Shown one piece after another: positions 20,918 to 30,084 of a stretch of DNA of 64,000 bases. The translations under genes were made by a program, and so were the position numbers. The notes under the pieces were generated by a model. It was not told where the DNA came from. It worked only from the letters and a program-made list of their open reading frames with translations, and ran no database searches. How positions within the stretch are numbered: the first letter of the stretch is position 1; every line of letters starts with the position of its first letter. Source of the stretch: Dyella sp. S184 (GTDB lineage: Bacteria; Pseudomonadota; Gammaproteobacteria; Xanthomonadales; Rhodanobacteraceae); contig NZ_LMUE01000003.1 in the NCBI RefSeq assembly GCF_009766065.1, forward strand, positions 292,809 to 356,808, given 5' to 3'.

Positions 20918-21411
20918 GTCCACGCAAGTCCACCACTCAAGCCAAGCCTGCTGATGCCCCGGTAACGATCGAGGCCGCCGAGACCGCACTGAAAGCCGAC
21001 AGCGATACCCCGCTGTTCGTCGCTTCGATCAACGTGCGCTGGCGTGACCTCGACGCGTTCAACCACGTCAACAATGCCGACTACCTCACCTACCTGGAAG
21101 AGTCGCGACTGCAATGGCTGCAGCATGTACGCGACTGGTTCAGCGAAACCTCGATGCCCGTGCTGGCCGCCAGCACGCTCAACTATCGCCAGCCGATCGC
21201 GTGGCCGGCTGCTTTGCGCGTCGAGCTGCGCTGTGGGCGGCTGGGCAACAGCTCGATGACGCTTGCCCATCGCATCGTCGATGCCGATGACAGCAGCCGC
21301 CTGTACTGCGATGGCCATGTGGTGATCGTGTGGATGAACCCGGCCACTGGCAAACCGGTACCGCTGCCTGCGGCGATCCGTGCAGCAGCCGCCGGCCACG
21401 AGGGCGACTGA
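20914..21411 (+). CDS. 4HBT-fold acyl-CoA thioesterase (YbgC/FadM-like)
   Basis: A 165-residue hotdog-fold thioesterase. [25 protein letters not shown] is the 4HBT motif with the catalytic Asp. The first 35 residues are a Thr/Ala/Pro-rich extension. ATG overlaps the uvrA stop, so it is co-translated with uvrA; a functional link with DNA repair is not apparent. Substrate unknown, acyl-CoA likely. Confidence 0.85.
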
Positions 21412-21517
21412 ACGGTCGCGGCACCGGACCCATCGGGACGAAGTGATGGAATCGACGCACGGCATTCATGCGCCGTCGCTATGATGATCAACAGCTCTTT
21501 ACGATGGAGTTCGCCCG

Positions 21518-22993
21518 ATGACCGCACCCTCTCGCACCGCCCTGGCCTTCGCCATCGCCGCTTGTGTTGTCAGCCTCGCTGGCGTACCGCCGGCCTATGC
21601 GGCCGGCGGTACCGAACTCACCCTCTACCGCAGCGACAATGCCGCGTTGTACGCCAGCAATGGGGATGGCAATGTCGACGATGGTTACGCGGTGGTGCGC
21701 GAGCAGCGGGCGCTGGACCTCGCTGCTGGCATCCACGATGTGGTGCTGGGCGATCTCCCGATCTTTCTCGATCCCGAAGCACTCGCGCTGGGCTTCCCCA
21801 ACGGAGATGCCAAGATCATTTCGCAGCGCTTGCTGCTGGCGCAGGGACAGAATGCGGCGTTGACCGGACTGGTTGGCCACACGGTGGATGTACTCGGCGA
21901 CAGCGGCCAGCCGCTGGCCAGCGGCACCTTGCTGCGTGCCGGCGATGGCCTGCTGGTACGCGGCCGCGACGGCAACACCACGCTGGTGCGCAACTTTGCT
22001 GCCGTGCATACCACTGGCGGTGATTTCCCGACCGGCTCCAGCCTGAGTCTGCGCGTGGATGCTGTCCACGCCGGCCACACCAGCGCCGTACTCAGCTACC
22101 CCACCTCCGGCCTTGGCTGGCGCGCGGCCTATGTGGCAACGCTGCAGCCGGGTACAGGCTGCCACATACAGTTCGAATCACGCGCCAGCATCGCCAACCG
22201 CAGCGGCCGCGACTGGCACGATACGCAACTCACCCTGATCGCCGGCGAGCCGAACATGGCGAAGGCGTCGGCACCACGTCCGATGATGGCGACGGCGCGC
22301 AGTTTCAGTGCCAAGGCCGGGAATGCCGACATGCCGCAACAGGACAGCATCGGCGACTACCGCAGCTACGCCCTGCCCGCCTTGGTCGACCTGCCCGACG
22401 GCAGCGTCAGCCAGGTGCCGCTGTACGCCACCCGCACACTGGACTGCGAACGCACCGCGTTGTACGAGAACGGCAACAGCTTCCAGCCGCAGCAACCGAT
22501 CCTCAGCCGGGATTTCAACCAGGAAGGTGGGAGTGCCATCGTCAGCACCCTGAAACTGCAGGCATTCGACAGCCTGCCGGCCGGTTATCTGCGCGTACTG
22601 ACTGCTGACAAGAACGGCACGCCGCAATTCATTGGCGAGGGCCGTATCAACGACACCCCGAAAGGCAGCGACGCCACCATCACGCTGGGTACGGCCTTCG
22701 ACTTGCGCGCGGAGCGCACGCGCACCGCCTTCAGCACGGACCAGGCTGGCCGCACGCTGGATGAGGCGTTCCGCATCATCCTCAGCAACGCCAGTGACAG
22801 CGCGCGCACGGTGACCGTGCGCGAGCATCCCAGCCGCTGGCGGCAGTGGGTGCTGGTATCGTCCAGCAACAAGGCCAGCCAGCAGACACCGGACACGCTG
22901 GAGTTCCGCGTCGAGGTGCCAGCCAACGGCAAAGCCACGCTGAACTATGCGCTGCGTTACAGCTGGACCGCCAACGAAACTCCCCAACCGTAA
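21518..22993 (+). CDS. DUF4139-domain secreted protein
   Basis: A 491-residue exported protein. The signal peptide ends near residue 28 (AYAA). The rest matches the DUF4139 type: LTLYRSDNAALYAS, an early beta region, then VLSYPTSGLGWRAAYVATL and LTLIAGEPN, ending in a beta-rich half (TVTVREHPSRWRQW, LEFRVEVPANGKATLNYALRY). No catalytic motif is visible. Biochemical role unknown; likely periplasmic or surface. 21 bp upstream of the isomerase gene. Confidence 0.8.
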   Translation: MTAPSRTALAFAIAACVVSLAGVPPAYAAGGTELTLYRSDNAALYASNGDGNVDDGYAVVREQRALDLAAGIHDVVLGDLPIFLDPEALALGFPNGDAKIISQRLLLAQGQNAALTGLVGHTVDVLGDSGQPLASGTLLRAGDGLLVRGRDGNTTLVRNFAAVHTTGGDFPTGSSLSLRVDAVHAGHTSAVLSYPTSGLGWRAAYVATLQPGTGCHIQFESRASIANRSGRDWHDTQLTLIAGEPNMAKASAPRPMMATARSFSAKAGNADMPQQDSIGDYRSYALPALVDLPDGSVSQVPLYATRTLDCERTALYENGNSFQPQQPILSRDFNQEGGSAIVSTLKLQAFDSLPAGYLRVLTADKNGTPQFIGEGRINDTPKGSDATITLGTAFDLRAERTRTAFSTDQAGRTLDEAFRIILSNASDSARTVTVREHPSRWRQWVLVSSSNKASQQTPDTLEFRVEVPANGKATLNYALRYSWTANETPQP

Positions 22994-23014
22994 ATCACCG
23001 AGCCGGAGTACCCC

Positions 23015-23770
23015 ATGCTCAACCTGACCACCCACGACAACATCCGCGAAATCCAGCTGGCCCGGCCGCCGGTCAATGCGCTGAATCTGGAGCTGGTGCG
23101 CGCACTACGCTCCGCCATTGATGACAGCGTGCGCGACGGCATGCACGGTATTGTGCTGTCCGGTGCGCAGGGTCTGTTCTCTGCCGGCGTCGATGTGCCG
23201 GCCCTGCTCGGCCGCGATCGCGACGGCGTGCGCGAATACTGGCGCGAGTTCTTCGCGCTGTGCGCCACCCTGGCGCGTGCGCCGATTCCGCTGGTGGCGG
23301 CGATCACCGGCCACAGCCCGGCCGGTGGTGCGGTGCTGGCACTGTTCTGCGATTACCGGGTGATGGCCGAAGGCCCGTACCGGATCGGCCTGAACGAGGT
23401 GCAGGTAGGCCTGATCGTGCCCGAAGCCATCCAGCTGGCGCTGCGCCGGGTGGTGGGTACCTATCGCGCCGAACGACTGCTGGTTGCCGGCTCGATGATC
23501 GAAGCGGCCGAGGCACTCGCCTGTGGCTTCGTCGATGAACTCACCGGTGTCGACCAAGTCACCACGCGCGCCCTGCGCTGGCTGGGTGAACTGCTCGCAC
23601 TGCCATCGCATGCGATGCTCGCCACCCGCACCCTGGCGCGTGCCGATCTCGCCGCCGCCTACGCCAATCCGGACGTATTACCGCTGGACGATTTCGTCGA
23701 GGCGTTCTTCCACCCGCAGACGCAGGCTGTGCTGCAACAGTTGGTGGCGCGGCTCAAGGAAAAGAAGTGA
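23015..23770 (+). CDS. Crotonase-family enoyl-CoA isomerase (ECI1-like)
   Basis: A 251-residue crotonase-fold protein. LFSAGVDVPALLG forms the CoA oxyanion hole with GHSPAGGAVLALFCDYR. IGLNEVQVGLIVPE resembles the delta3-delta2-enoyl-CoA isomerase motif IGLNETQLGI, which carries the single catalytic Glu, while the first hydratase Glu is absent (AGGAVLA rather than GGGxELA). So double-bond isomerisation in unsaturated fatty-acid oxidation is more likely than hydration. GGAG precedes the ATG. Confidence 0.8.
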   Translation: MLNLTTHDNIREIQLARPPVNALNLELVRALRSAIDDSVRDGMHGIVLSGAQGLFSAGVDVPALLGRDRDGVREYWREFFALCATLARAPIPLVAAITGHSPAGGAVLALFCDYRVMAEGPYRIGLNEVQVGLIVPEAIQLALRRVVGTYRAERLLVAGSMIEAAEALACGFVDELTGVDQVTTRALRWLGELLALPSHAMLATRTLARADLAAAYANPDVLPLDDFVEAFFHPQTQAVLQQLVARLKEKK

Positions 23771-23833
23771 GTGGAGAGAAGTGAGAAATGAGAGGTGGCT
23801 CTGCCACTCTTTTCTCAATCCTCCACACTCACT
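23766..23833. repeat. Long imperfect palindrome between convergent genes
   Basis: The outer arms AGTGAGTGGAG (23766-23776) and CTCCACACTCACT (23821-23833) are complementary with a 2-base bulge. An inner stem pairs GAGAAA...GGTGG with CCACT...TTCTC around a CTCTG loop. The GA-rich/CT-rich make-up looks like an interspersed intergenic repeat (REP-like) and could also stop transcription from both sides. Confidence 0.5.
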
Positions 23834-24686
23834 CCCCGCCTCTGGCCACCGGCCGCACCGGGTCGCTGACCCAGCCACTCCACGACGGCGCGTATAGCCG
23901 CGAACCATGCAGCCCAGCATGCTCCATCGCCAGCAGGTTGTGGCAGGCGGTGACGCCGGAACCGCACATGTGCACCACCTGCGATGGTGCAGTCGAACCC
24001 AGCACCGTGACGAACTCGTCGTGCAGTTGCGTGGCCGCCTTGAAGCGGCCATCGCTACTCAGATTATCGGTGAACGGCCGGTTCAATGCCCCGGGTACAT
24101 GGCCAGCGACCCGATCCAGCGGCTCGATATCACCGCGATAGCGTGGCGTCGCACGCGCATCCAGCAACTGGCCTGCTGCGCCATGCAGCAATGCGACATG
24201 ATCCAGCAGTACCTGATTCGTGTCGTAATGCAGGGCCACCTCGCTGGCTGGCCGCATGGCTGGCTCGCCGGACTCGACTGGCAAGCCTGCTGCCAGCCAC
24301 GCGGCATAGCCACCATCCAGCACCGCCACTTGCTGTACACCCACCAGCCGCAGCAACCACCACAGCCGTGCAGCGGCCAGCGCGCCACTGCCCGCGTCAT
24401 AGCTCACCACCTGCATGCCCAGCCGCCAGCCCCAACGCGACAGCAACGCGTTGAACGCCGGCTCCAGCGGCAGCGGATGCCGTCCCATACCTTCGGCCTG
24501 ACGCGATAGATCAGACAGGTCGCGGTCGAGGCTGGCGTACAACGCGCCGGGGATATGGCCGTCCAGATACTCGCGCGCACCCTTGCCGGGATCGGCCAGG
24601 TCGAAGCGGCAATCGACGATCAGTACATCATCCGGCGGCAACGCAGCGAGTTCCACCGCGTCGATCAAGGTGGTTTTCAGGCTCAT
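23829..24686 (-). CDS. sseA: Thiosulfate/3-mercaptopyruvate sulfurtransferase (two rhodanese domains)
   Basis: A 285-residue tandem-rhodanese enzyme. The N-terminal domain (LIVDCRFDLADP...GHIPGALYASLDRDLS) is inactive. The C-terminal domain has the active-site loop CGSGVTAC, the mercaptopyruvate-type motif. It transfers sulfur to cyanide or thiols. The ATG overlaps the NudL stop (ATGA), last of a three-gene coupled unit DUF1289-nudL-sseA. Thiosulfate versus mercaptopyruvate preference rests on the CGSG(V/T) loop. Confidence 0.88.
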   Translation of the reverse strand: MSLKTTLIDAVELAALPPDDVLIVDCRFDLADPGKGAREYLDGHIPGALYASLDRDLSDLSRQAEGMGRHPLPLEPAFNALLSRWGWRLGMQVVSYDAGSGALAAARLWWLLRLVGVQQVAVLDGGYAAWLAAGLPVESGEPAMRPASEVALHYDTNQVLLDHVALLHGAAGQLLDARATPRYRGDIEPLDRVAGHVPGALNRPFTDNLSSDGRFKAATQLHDEFVTVLGSTAPSQVVHMCGSGVTACHNLLAMEHAGLHGSRLYAPSWSGWVSDPVRPVARGGE

Positions 24687-25279
24687 GTCCGTCCCATCCT
24701 CTGCAACAGGTTGAACAGCATCGCGGCGGTGGCGCCCCAGATGCGGTGGCCACCGTGGATAAACTCGACCATCGGTCGATGGTGGCCGCGAAATTCCATC
24801 GTATAGCGACGCAGGTTGGCCGGCTCCAGGAAGAACGCCAGCGGCACCTCAAACACCTCGGCCACTTCACCCGGCGCCGGATATAGCTGTGCCTCGACGG
24901 CAATCCGAGCCACCACCGGTGTGATGCAATAGCCGCTGATCGTCTCGAAACAATCCAGGTAACCCAGCGGCGTCACCAGCGTACGATCGAGGCCGATTTC
25001 CTCCTCGCTCTCGCGCAACGCCGTGGTCAGTGCATCACCACCATCGGCGGGGTCGCTGCGCCCACCGGGAAACGCTACCTGGCCGGCGTGCGACTGCAGG
25101 TGATCGGTCCGCACAGTGAGTACCAGCCTGGGCTGTACACCTTCGCGCAAGCCAACCAGCACGGCGGCCGGCTGGCGCTGCGTGTTGCCGAGCAGTTCGG
25201 CCATGTCGGCATGGTTCCAGCCCGGCGCCGTCGGTGGCGCCGATAACGGATGGAGCGCCTTGATGAGCGCCTCCATCAT
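24683..25279 (-). CDS. nudL: NudL-type CoA pyrophosphatase (Nudix hydrolase)
   Basis: A 198-residue Nudix protein. The CoA-specific motif LTVRTDHLQSHAGQVAFPGG precedes the Nudix box ending ALRESEEEIGLD. It hydrolyses CoA to 3',5'-ADP and phosphopantetheine. The ATG at 25279 overlaps the DUF1289 stop; a longer in-frame start lies inside that gene and is rejected. Coupled by 4-bp overlap to sseA. Confidence 0.88.
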   Translation of the reverse strand: MMEALIKALHPLSAPPTAPGWNHADMAELLGNTQRQPAAVLVGLREGVQPRLVLTVRTDHLQSHAGQVAFPGGRSDPADGGDALTTALRESEEEIGLDRTLVTPLGYLDCFETISGYCITPVVARIAVEAQLYPAPGEVAEVFEVPLAFFLEPANLRRYTMEFRGHHRPMVEFIHGGHRIWGATAAMLFNLLQRMGRT

Positions 25280-25467
25280 GACAATTCGCGGGCGGGCAGG
25301 ACCACCTGCATGACATAGTGCCGCTCGGCATCGCTCATCACGCGCCAGCGACCGATTTCCTCGCCTGTGCGCCAGCAGCCCACGCAATAGCCACGCTCAT
25401 CCAGCCGGCAGATGCCGATGCAGGGAGTGAGTGGAGGGCTTTCGGCAGGGCTCGGATCGTTCGGCAT
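25276..25467 (-). CDS. DUF1289 small Cys-rich protein
   Basis: A 63-residue protein with the DUF1289 pattern PCIGICRLDERGYCVGCWRT: four cysteines as CxxxC and CxxC, suggesting zinc or Fe-S binding. Then GRWRVMSDAERHYVM, usual for the family. ATG at 25467 chosen over an upstream in-frame GTG at 25485. Function unknown. First gene of the coupled nudL-sseA unit. Confidence 0.85.
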   Translation of the reverse strand: MPNDPSPAESPPLTPCIGICRLDERGYCVGCWRTGEEIGRWRVMSDAERHYVMQVVLPARELS

Positions 25468-25509
25468 GCCCTGCCATGTTACCACCGCAGGATTCAGGGC
25501 CTGGCCGAA

Positions 25510-26220
25510 TCAGGGCTTGATCTCGAGCAGCTGGATCTCGAATACCAGCGCCTCGTTCGGCCCGATCCGCGGCAATGCGCCTTCCTCGCCATAGGCAAGC
25601 TGCGGCGGAATCACCACCTTCCAGCGATCACCCACATGCATGCGCGGAATCACGTCCTGCCAGCCACGGATGACCCCGTTGACCGCGAAGCTCACCGGCG
25701 CACCATGCGCCCAGGTGCTGTCAAACTCGGTGCCGTCGACCAGCATGCCGCGATAATTCACCGTGACCGTGCTGGTCACGCTCGGACTGGCCGTGCCCTT
25801 GCCCTTGCTCAGCACCGCGTACTGGATGCCCGAGGGTAGTTGCACCACGCCCGGCTGTTGTCCGTTGTGCGCCATGAAGTCGGCGCTCTTGCGTGCATTG
25901 GCGGTGGCGATCCGCTTGAATTCAGCCAGCGCATCGGCATGCATCTGCCGTTCGAGGCTGTGCAGCTGCTGACGCATTTCCTGCATCGACACCGTGGGGT
26001 TCCGCTTGGCATAGGCATCCTGGATCGCCCGCAACAGCACGGAAACATCCACATCCGGCCGGCCATCGGCAAACTGGCTGCCGATCTGGTAACCGATGGC
26101 ATACGACAGCTTGGCTTTGTCCAGCTTCACCGGCGCATCGGCAGCCAGCGCGCGATTCTGCGCGTGCACGACGCCGCCCAGCAGCAACATGCCGAGTAGC
26201 ACGCAACGCAGATGTGTCAT
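25510..26220 (-). CDS. FKBP-type periplasmic peptidyl-prolyl isomerase (FkpA/Mip-like)
   Basis: A 236-residue protein. Signal peptide about 1-20 (CVLLGMLLLGGVVHAQ). The FKBP_N dimerisation helix spans about 30-120 (LSYAIGYQIGSQF...MRQQLHSLERQ). The FKBP domain follows, with VTVNYRGMLVDGTEFDS, VIRGWQDVIPRMHVGDRW and PPQLAYGEEG. Assists folding of exported proteins. Start at 26220; a MEIG extension at 26232 is also possible. Confidence 0.92.
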   Translation of the reverse strand: MTHLRCVLLGMLLLGGVVHAQNRALAADAPVKLDKAKLSYAIGYQIGSQFADGRPDVDVSVLLRAIQDAYAKRNPTVSMQEMRQQLHSLERQMHADALAEFKRIATANARKSADFMAHNGQQPGVVQLPSGIQYAVLSKGKGTASPSVTSTVTVNYRGMLVDGTEFDSTWAHGAPVSFAVNGVIRGWQDVIPRMHVGDRWKVVIPPQLAYGEEGALPRIGPNEALVFEIQLLEIKP

Positions 26221-26387
26221 GCCTATCTCCATCGAGCCTTTCTCTATCGCGACTGTCGATCCAGACGGTCCATCCTAAGCGGTTCGCCGGATTCGTGCAG
26301 CGGTAGCTGCTCCGGGCTTGAGAAACCCGCCAGCGGCAAAGGTTCCCGCTGCTACCATCGCGTCCTTGCATCCATCGGGAGCCGTTC

Positions 26388-27170
26388 ATGGCCTATCGCA
26401 ACCTGGAAACCAGCAACCGCGGCGCGGTGCGCACCATTACGGTCAACCGTCCGGACAAGCTCAACGCGCTGAACCGCGACACACTCAATGAACTGACCCT
26501 CGCCTTTGCGCAGGCCGCGCAGGACGATGCCGTACGGGTGGTGGTACTGGCCGGTGCCGGTGAGAAGGCGTTCGTCGCCGGTGCCGACATTGCCGAAATG
26601 AATGGCTACACGCCGGTACAGGCGCAGGGTTTCTCACGTACCGGCCAGCGCCTGATGAGCTCGATCGAGCGCCTCGGCAAACCGGTGATCGCGCGCATCC
26701 AGGGCTTTGCCCTCGGCGGCGGCATGGAGCTGGCGATGGCCTGCCACCTGCGCGTGGCCAGCGAAAAGGCCAAGTTCGGCCAGCCCGAGATCAATCTCGG
26801 TCTGATTCCCGGTTTCGGCGGTACCCAGCGCCTGCTGCGCCTGGCCGGTCGCGGTGCAGCGCTGGAGCTGTGCCTCACCGGCGCCGTGATCAATGCACAA
26901 CGTGCTTACGAATTGGGTGTCGTCACCCGCGTGGTCGCGCCCGAGGCACTGGACGAGGCGGTGAACACCCTGGCCGGCCAGCTTGCGGCCGCCGCACCGC
27001 TGGCCGCTGCCGGCATCCTCGATGCCGTGCTGCAAGGTGGCGAAACCGGCATCGATCAGGGCTTGGAGTTCGAGACCCAAGGCTTTGCGCTGGCCTTCTC
27101 CACCGAGGACATGCGCGAAGGCACCACGGCGTTTCTGGAAAAGCGCAAGGCAGAGTTCAAGGGACGCTGA
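26388..27170 (+). CDS. Enoyl-CoA hydratase
   Basis: A 260-residue crotonase. Both catalytic glutamates are present: GGGMELAMACHLRVA and GQPEINLGLIPGFGGTQRL. AFVAGADIAEM is the CoA-binding loop. It hydrates 2-enoyl-CoA in fatty- or amino-acid breakdown. Monocistronic between convergent/divergent neighbours. Compared with the gene at 23015 this is a true hydratase. Confidence 0.92.
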   Translation: MAYRNLETSNRGAVRTITVNRPDKLNALNRDTLNELTLAFAQAAQDDAVRVVVLAGAGEKAFVAGADIAEMNGYTPVQAQGFSRTGQRLMSSIERLGKPVIARIQGFALGGGMELAMACHLRVASEKAKFGQPEINLGLIPGFGGTQRLLRLAGRGAALELCLTGAVINAQRAYELGVVTRVVAPEALDEAVNTLAGQLAAAAPLAAAGILDAVLQGGETGIDQGLEFETQGFALAFSTEDMREGTTAFLEKRKAEFKGR

Positions 27171-27223
27171 ACCTGCCTGAGCCAGCTCTGCATATCTGAC
27201 CTGATCACCGCATCCTGCAGCGA

Positions 27224-28141
27224 TCAGTGTTCCCCGCGATACTTCTTCTCGCCCGCTGTGATACGCAAGTCGAGCCGGTTCTCCGGCGGCGCCAACGGAC
27301 AGGTGGCGAACGGCGTGAACGCGCATGGCGGGTTGTAGGCCTCGTTGAAATCAAGGATCACCTTGCCGTCCTTCGGCAACGCCGCGTAAAGGAAGCGCGC
27401 AGCACCGTAGGTCTCCTTGCCGGAAGTGCGATCGGCGATCACGAAGAACAGATCGCCACCTGGCTCTTCCTGATACGGCAGCAGCTCGTAGGTGTGGCCG
27501 TCGTGCTGGAACACTGCCTTCCCCGGTACGTCAACCTTGTCGATCGTGCCGATCACCGACCCGATCTCCAGCTTGTGCGGTGGGTCGAACGGCACCCAGG
27601 TCGCCACGATGTGCCAGGAGGGATCGATCGGAAAATAGTCGATGCCGAGAAAATTTTTCCGCGTGACCGCATCGCTGTCCTTCACGCGCAGTGCCTTGCG
27701 GCCATCGCGATCAATCACGTAGAAGTTCGCCGCGCCGAAACTCACCAGGGTTGGCGACGCCTCACCGGTGACGTGCCCATCGTCGATCAGCGTCGCTTCG
27801 GTCACTGCTTTGCCGTCGATCGTGGCCGTACTGCCCTTGGCCAGCACGATATGCAAGGAACCACCCTTCGCCAACGTCACCGTGCCGAGATGTGCCGGCC
27901 CCGCCTTCAGCACGATGTCGTTGTCGGCCGCGCTGCCGATCCGGTTGTCGCCCTCTTTCAGCCATTCCAGGCCGATCAGGGTCAGCCAGCCATCCGGCGC
28001 GGTGAGCCGTTGCACTCGGCCATTGCGCCATTGGTGGATCTGCTGTTCGTAAGATGCCGTGGGGGCTGGCGTAGGTGTATCGGCGTGCACGGCTACAACT
28101 CCGGAAAACAGGGCAAGGGCAACAATGGCATGACGCAACAT
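27224..28141 (-). CDS. DUF1684-domain exported protein
   Basis: A 305-residue protein. Start MLRHAIVALALFSGVVAVHAD (signal peptide) at 28141; a longer in-frame start adds 20 non-signal residues. DUF1684 features: WRNGRVQRLTAPDGWLTLIGLEWLKEGDN, an FHA-like beta middle part, and the C-terminal YNPPCAFTPFATCPLAPPENRLDLRI. Unknown function. Confidence 0.85.
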   Translation of the reverse strand: MLRHAIVALALFSGVVAVHADTPTPAPTASYEQQIHQWRNGRVQRLTAPDGWLTLIGLEWLKEGDNRIGSAADNDIVLKAGPAHLGTVTLAKGGSLHIVLAKGSTATIDGKAVTEATLIDDGHVTGEASPTLVSFGAANFYVIDRDGRKALRVKDSDAVTRKNFLGIDYFPIDPSWHIVATWVPFDPPHKLEIGSVIGTIDKVDVPGKAVFQHDGHTYELLPYQEEPGGDLFFVIADRTSGKETYGAARFLYAALPKDGKVILDFNEAYNPPCAFTPFATCPLAPPENRLDLRITAGEKKYRGEH

Positions 28142-28210
28142 GGGCAGCGATCCGCGCGAGGCAGGAACCCGAGTATGGCCGTCCGTTTGCACACAGGGCA
28201 AGCCGCGTCG

Positions 28211-30025
28211 TCAGCGGCCACGCATGAACAGCTTGTCGAGTTCGGCCACGCTCAGCTGAACCCAGGTCGGTCGACCATGGTTGCATTGTCCGGAGCGTTC
28301 GGTTGCCTCCATCTCGCGCAGCAAGGCATTCATTTCGGGAATGGTCAGGCGTCGTCCGGCGCGCACCGAACCGTGGCAGGCCATGGTCGACAGCAGCTCG
28401 TTCTCCAGCTCCTGCAGGCGCCGTGAACTGCCATGCTGGGCCAGCTCGGACAGCACGTCACGACTGAGCTGACCGACATCCGCACCTTCCAGCAGCGCCG
28501 GAATGCGTCGCACCACGATCGTCGCCGGGCCGCTGCGTGACAGCTCCAGGCCCCACTCGGCCAGCGCCTCCGCATGCTCCTCCGCCGCGGCCGCCTCCTT
28601 CGCACTGACCGCGACACTGAGCGGCACCAACAACATCTGCGAACGCAGGTTGCTGCCAACCCGACCTGATTTCAGTTTTTCGTAGGTGATCCGCTCATGC
28701 GCCGCATGCATGTCCACCAGCACCAGGCCATGCGCATTCTCGGCCAGCACGAAGATGCTTTTCAGCTGGGCGATCGCGAATCCGAGCGGCGGCGTTTCGC
28801 CCTCTTCCATCGCCGGCATCGGCACATGCGCAACCGATGGCGCTGACGACTCACCGAACAATGCGGCGTATCCCGCCAATGGTGCATCGCGCACACCCAG
28901 GCTAAGCCGGTTCTGGCTGAACTGGCTCGGCCATGCCGATGCGCTGGATGGAGAAGATGCGGGCACCGCATACGACTCGCCCGAAACAGACATCGGCGCC
29001 GTCGTCGGCAACGTATTCAGTCCTGCCCGCGTCTGCGCCAGTGCCTCGTGCAGGGTGCGGAACAGGAAATCATGTACCAGCCGCTGTTCACGGAAACGCA
29101 CTTCGTGCTTGGCTGGATGCACGTTCACATCCACACCGGCCGGATCGAGTTCCAGATACAGCACGAACGCGGCATGACGGCCGTGGAACAACACATCGGC
29201 ATACGCCTGGCGCACCGCGTGGGCAACGATGCGATCGCGCACCAGCCGGCCGTTGACGTAGAAATACTGCGAGTCAGCCTGCGCACGCGAAGCCGTCGGC
29301 AGACCGACCCAGCCAGACAGGCGCAGGCCAGCCATGGCGTGATCGATGCGCAGGCTTTGTGCCGGGAATTCCTCGCCGAGCACCTCGGCCACCCGCTGCA
29401 GTGCAGCCTGTTCGTCGCGTGCGGCTTTCCACACGCGTACTGGCTTGCCGTTATGGCTGAGCCGGAATTCCACCGAATCACGCGCCAGCGCCAGCGATTT
29501 AAGCAGGTCGTCGATATGCGCGAACTCGGTGCGCTCCGCGCGCATGAATTTCCGCCGCGCTGGCACGTTGTAGAACAGGTCGTGCACTTCCACGCTGGTG
29601 CCCTGCGGATGCTGCGCCGGGCGCGCTGCCTGCAGCTTGCCGCCATCGACCTCGATACGGAATGCGCCTTCTTCGCCGCGCACGCGTGAGGTCAGCGCAA
29701 AGCGCGATACCGACGATACCGAAGCCAGTGCCTCGCCGCGAAAACCCATGCTGGCGACGTGTTCCAGGTCGTCGAAACTGCCGATCTTGCTGGTCGCGTG
29801 TGAGGCCACGGCCAGTGGCAGCTCGTCCAGATGGATGCCGCCGCCATCGTCGCGCACGCGGATCAGCCGCGCGCCGCCAGCCTCGATATCCACTTCGATG
29901 CGGCTGGCGCCAGCGTCCAGGCTGTTTTCGACCAGTTCCTTGACCACCGAGGACGGGCGTTCAATGACTTCGCCAGCGGCGATCTGATTGATGAGTTCGG
30001 GGGGCAACAAGCGGATGACAGGCAT
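28211..30025 (-). CDS. mutL: DNA mismatch repair protein MutL
   Basis: A 604-residue MutL. GHKL ATPase motifs: [52 protein letters not shown]. The C-terminal dimerisation domain ends [12 protein letters not shown] and [10 protein letters not shown]. The endonuclease motif DQHAxxERI appears as [11 protein letters not shown], without the metal-binding DQ...E pattern of endonuclease MutL, consistent with a MutH-free or Dam-independent variant being uncertain. Tandem with amiC upstream. Confidence 0.95.
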   Translation of the reverse strand: MPVIRLLPPELINQIAAGEVIERPSSVVKELVENSLDAGASRIEVDIEAGGARLIRVRDDGGGIHLDELPLAVASHATSKIGSFDDLEHVASMGFRGEALASVSSVSRFALTSRVRGEEGAFRIEVDGGKLQAARPAQHPQGTSVEVHDLFYNVPARRKFMRAERTEFAHIDDLLKSLALARDSVEFRLSHNGKPVRVWKAARDEQAALQRVAEVLGEEFPAQSLRIDHAMAGLRLSGWVGLPTASRAQADSQYFYVNGRLVRDRIVAHAVRQAYADVLFHGRHAAFVLYLELDPAGVDVNVHPAKHEVRFREQRLVHDFLFRTLHEALAQTRAGLNTLPTTAPMSVSGESYAVPASSPSSASAWPSQFSQNRLSLGVRDAPLAGYAALFGESSAPSVAHVPMPAMEEGETPPLGFAIAQLKSIFVLAENAHGLVLVDMHAAHERITYEKLKSGRVGSNLRSQMLLVPLSVAVSAKEAAAAEEHAEALAEWGLELSRSGPATIVVRRIPALLEGADVGQLSRDVLSELAQHGSSRRLQELENELLSTMACHGSVRAGRRLTIPEMNALLREMEATERSGQCNHGRPTWVQLSVAELDKLFMRGR

Positions 30026-30084
30026 CCGCCAAGCTTAAGCGACGCGCACCCGGCATGAAAGCTACGCGATGCGTGGAACCCGAC

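Noticed and set aside
25424..25436. Second copy of the GA-rich palindrome arm
   Set aside because: GGAGTGAGTGGAG recurs inside the DUF1289 coding region without the complementary arm; treated as coincidence.
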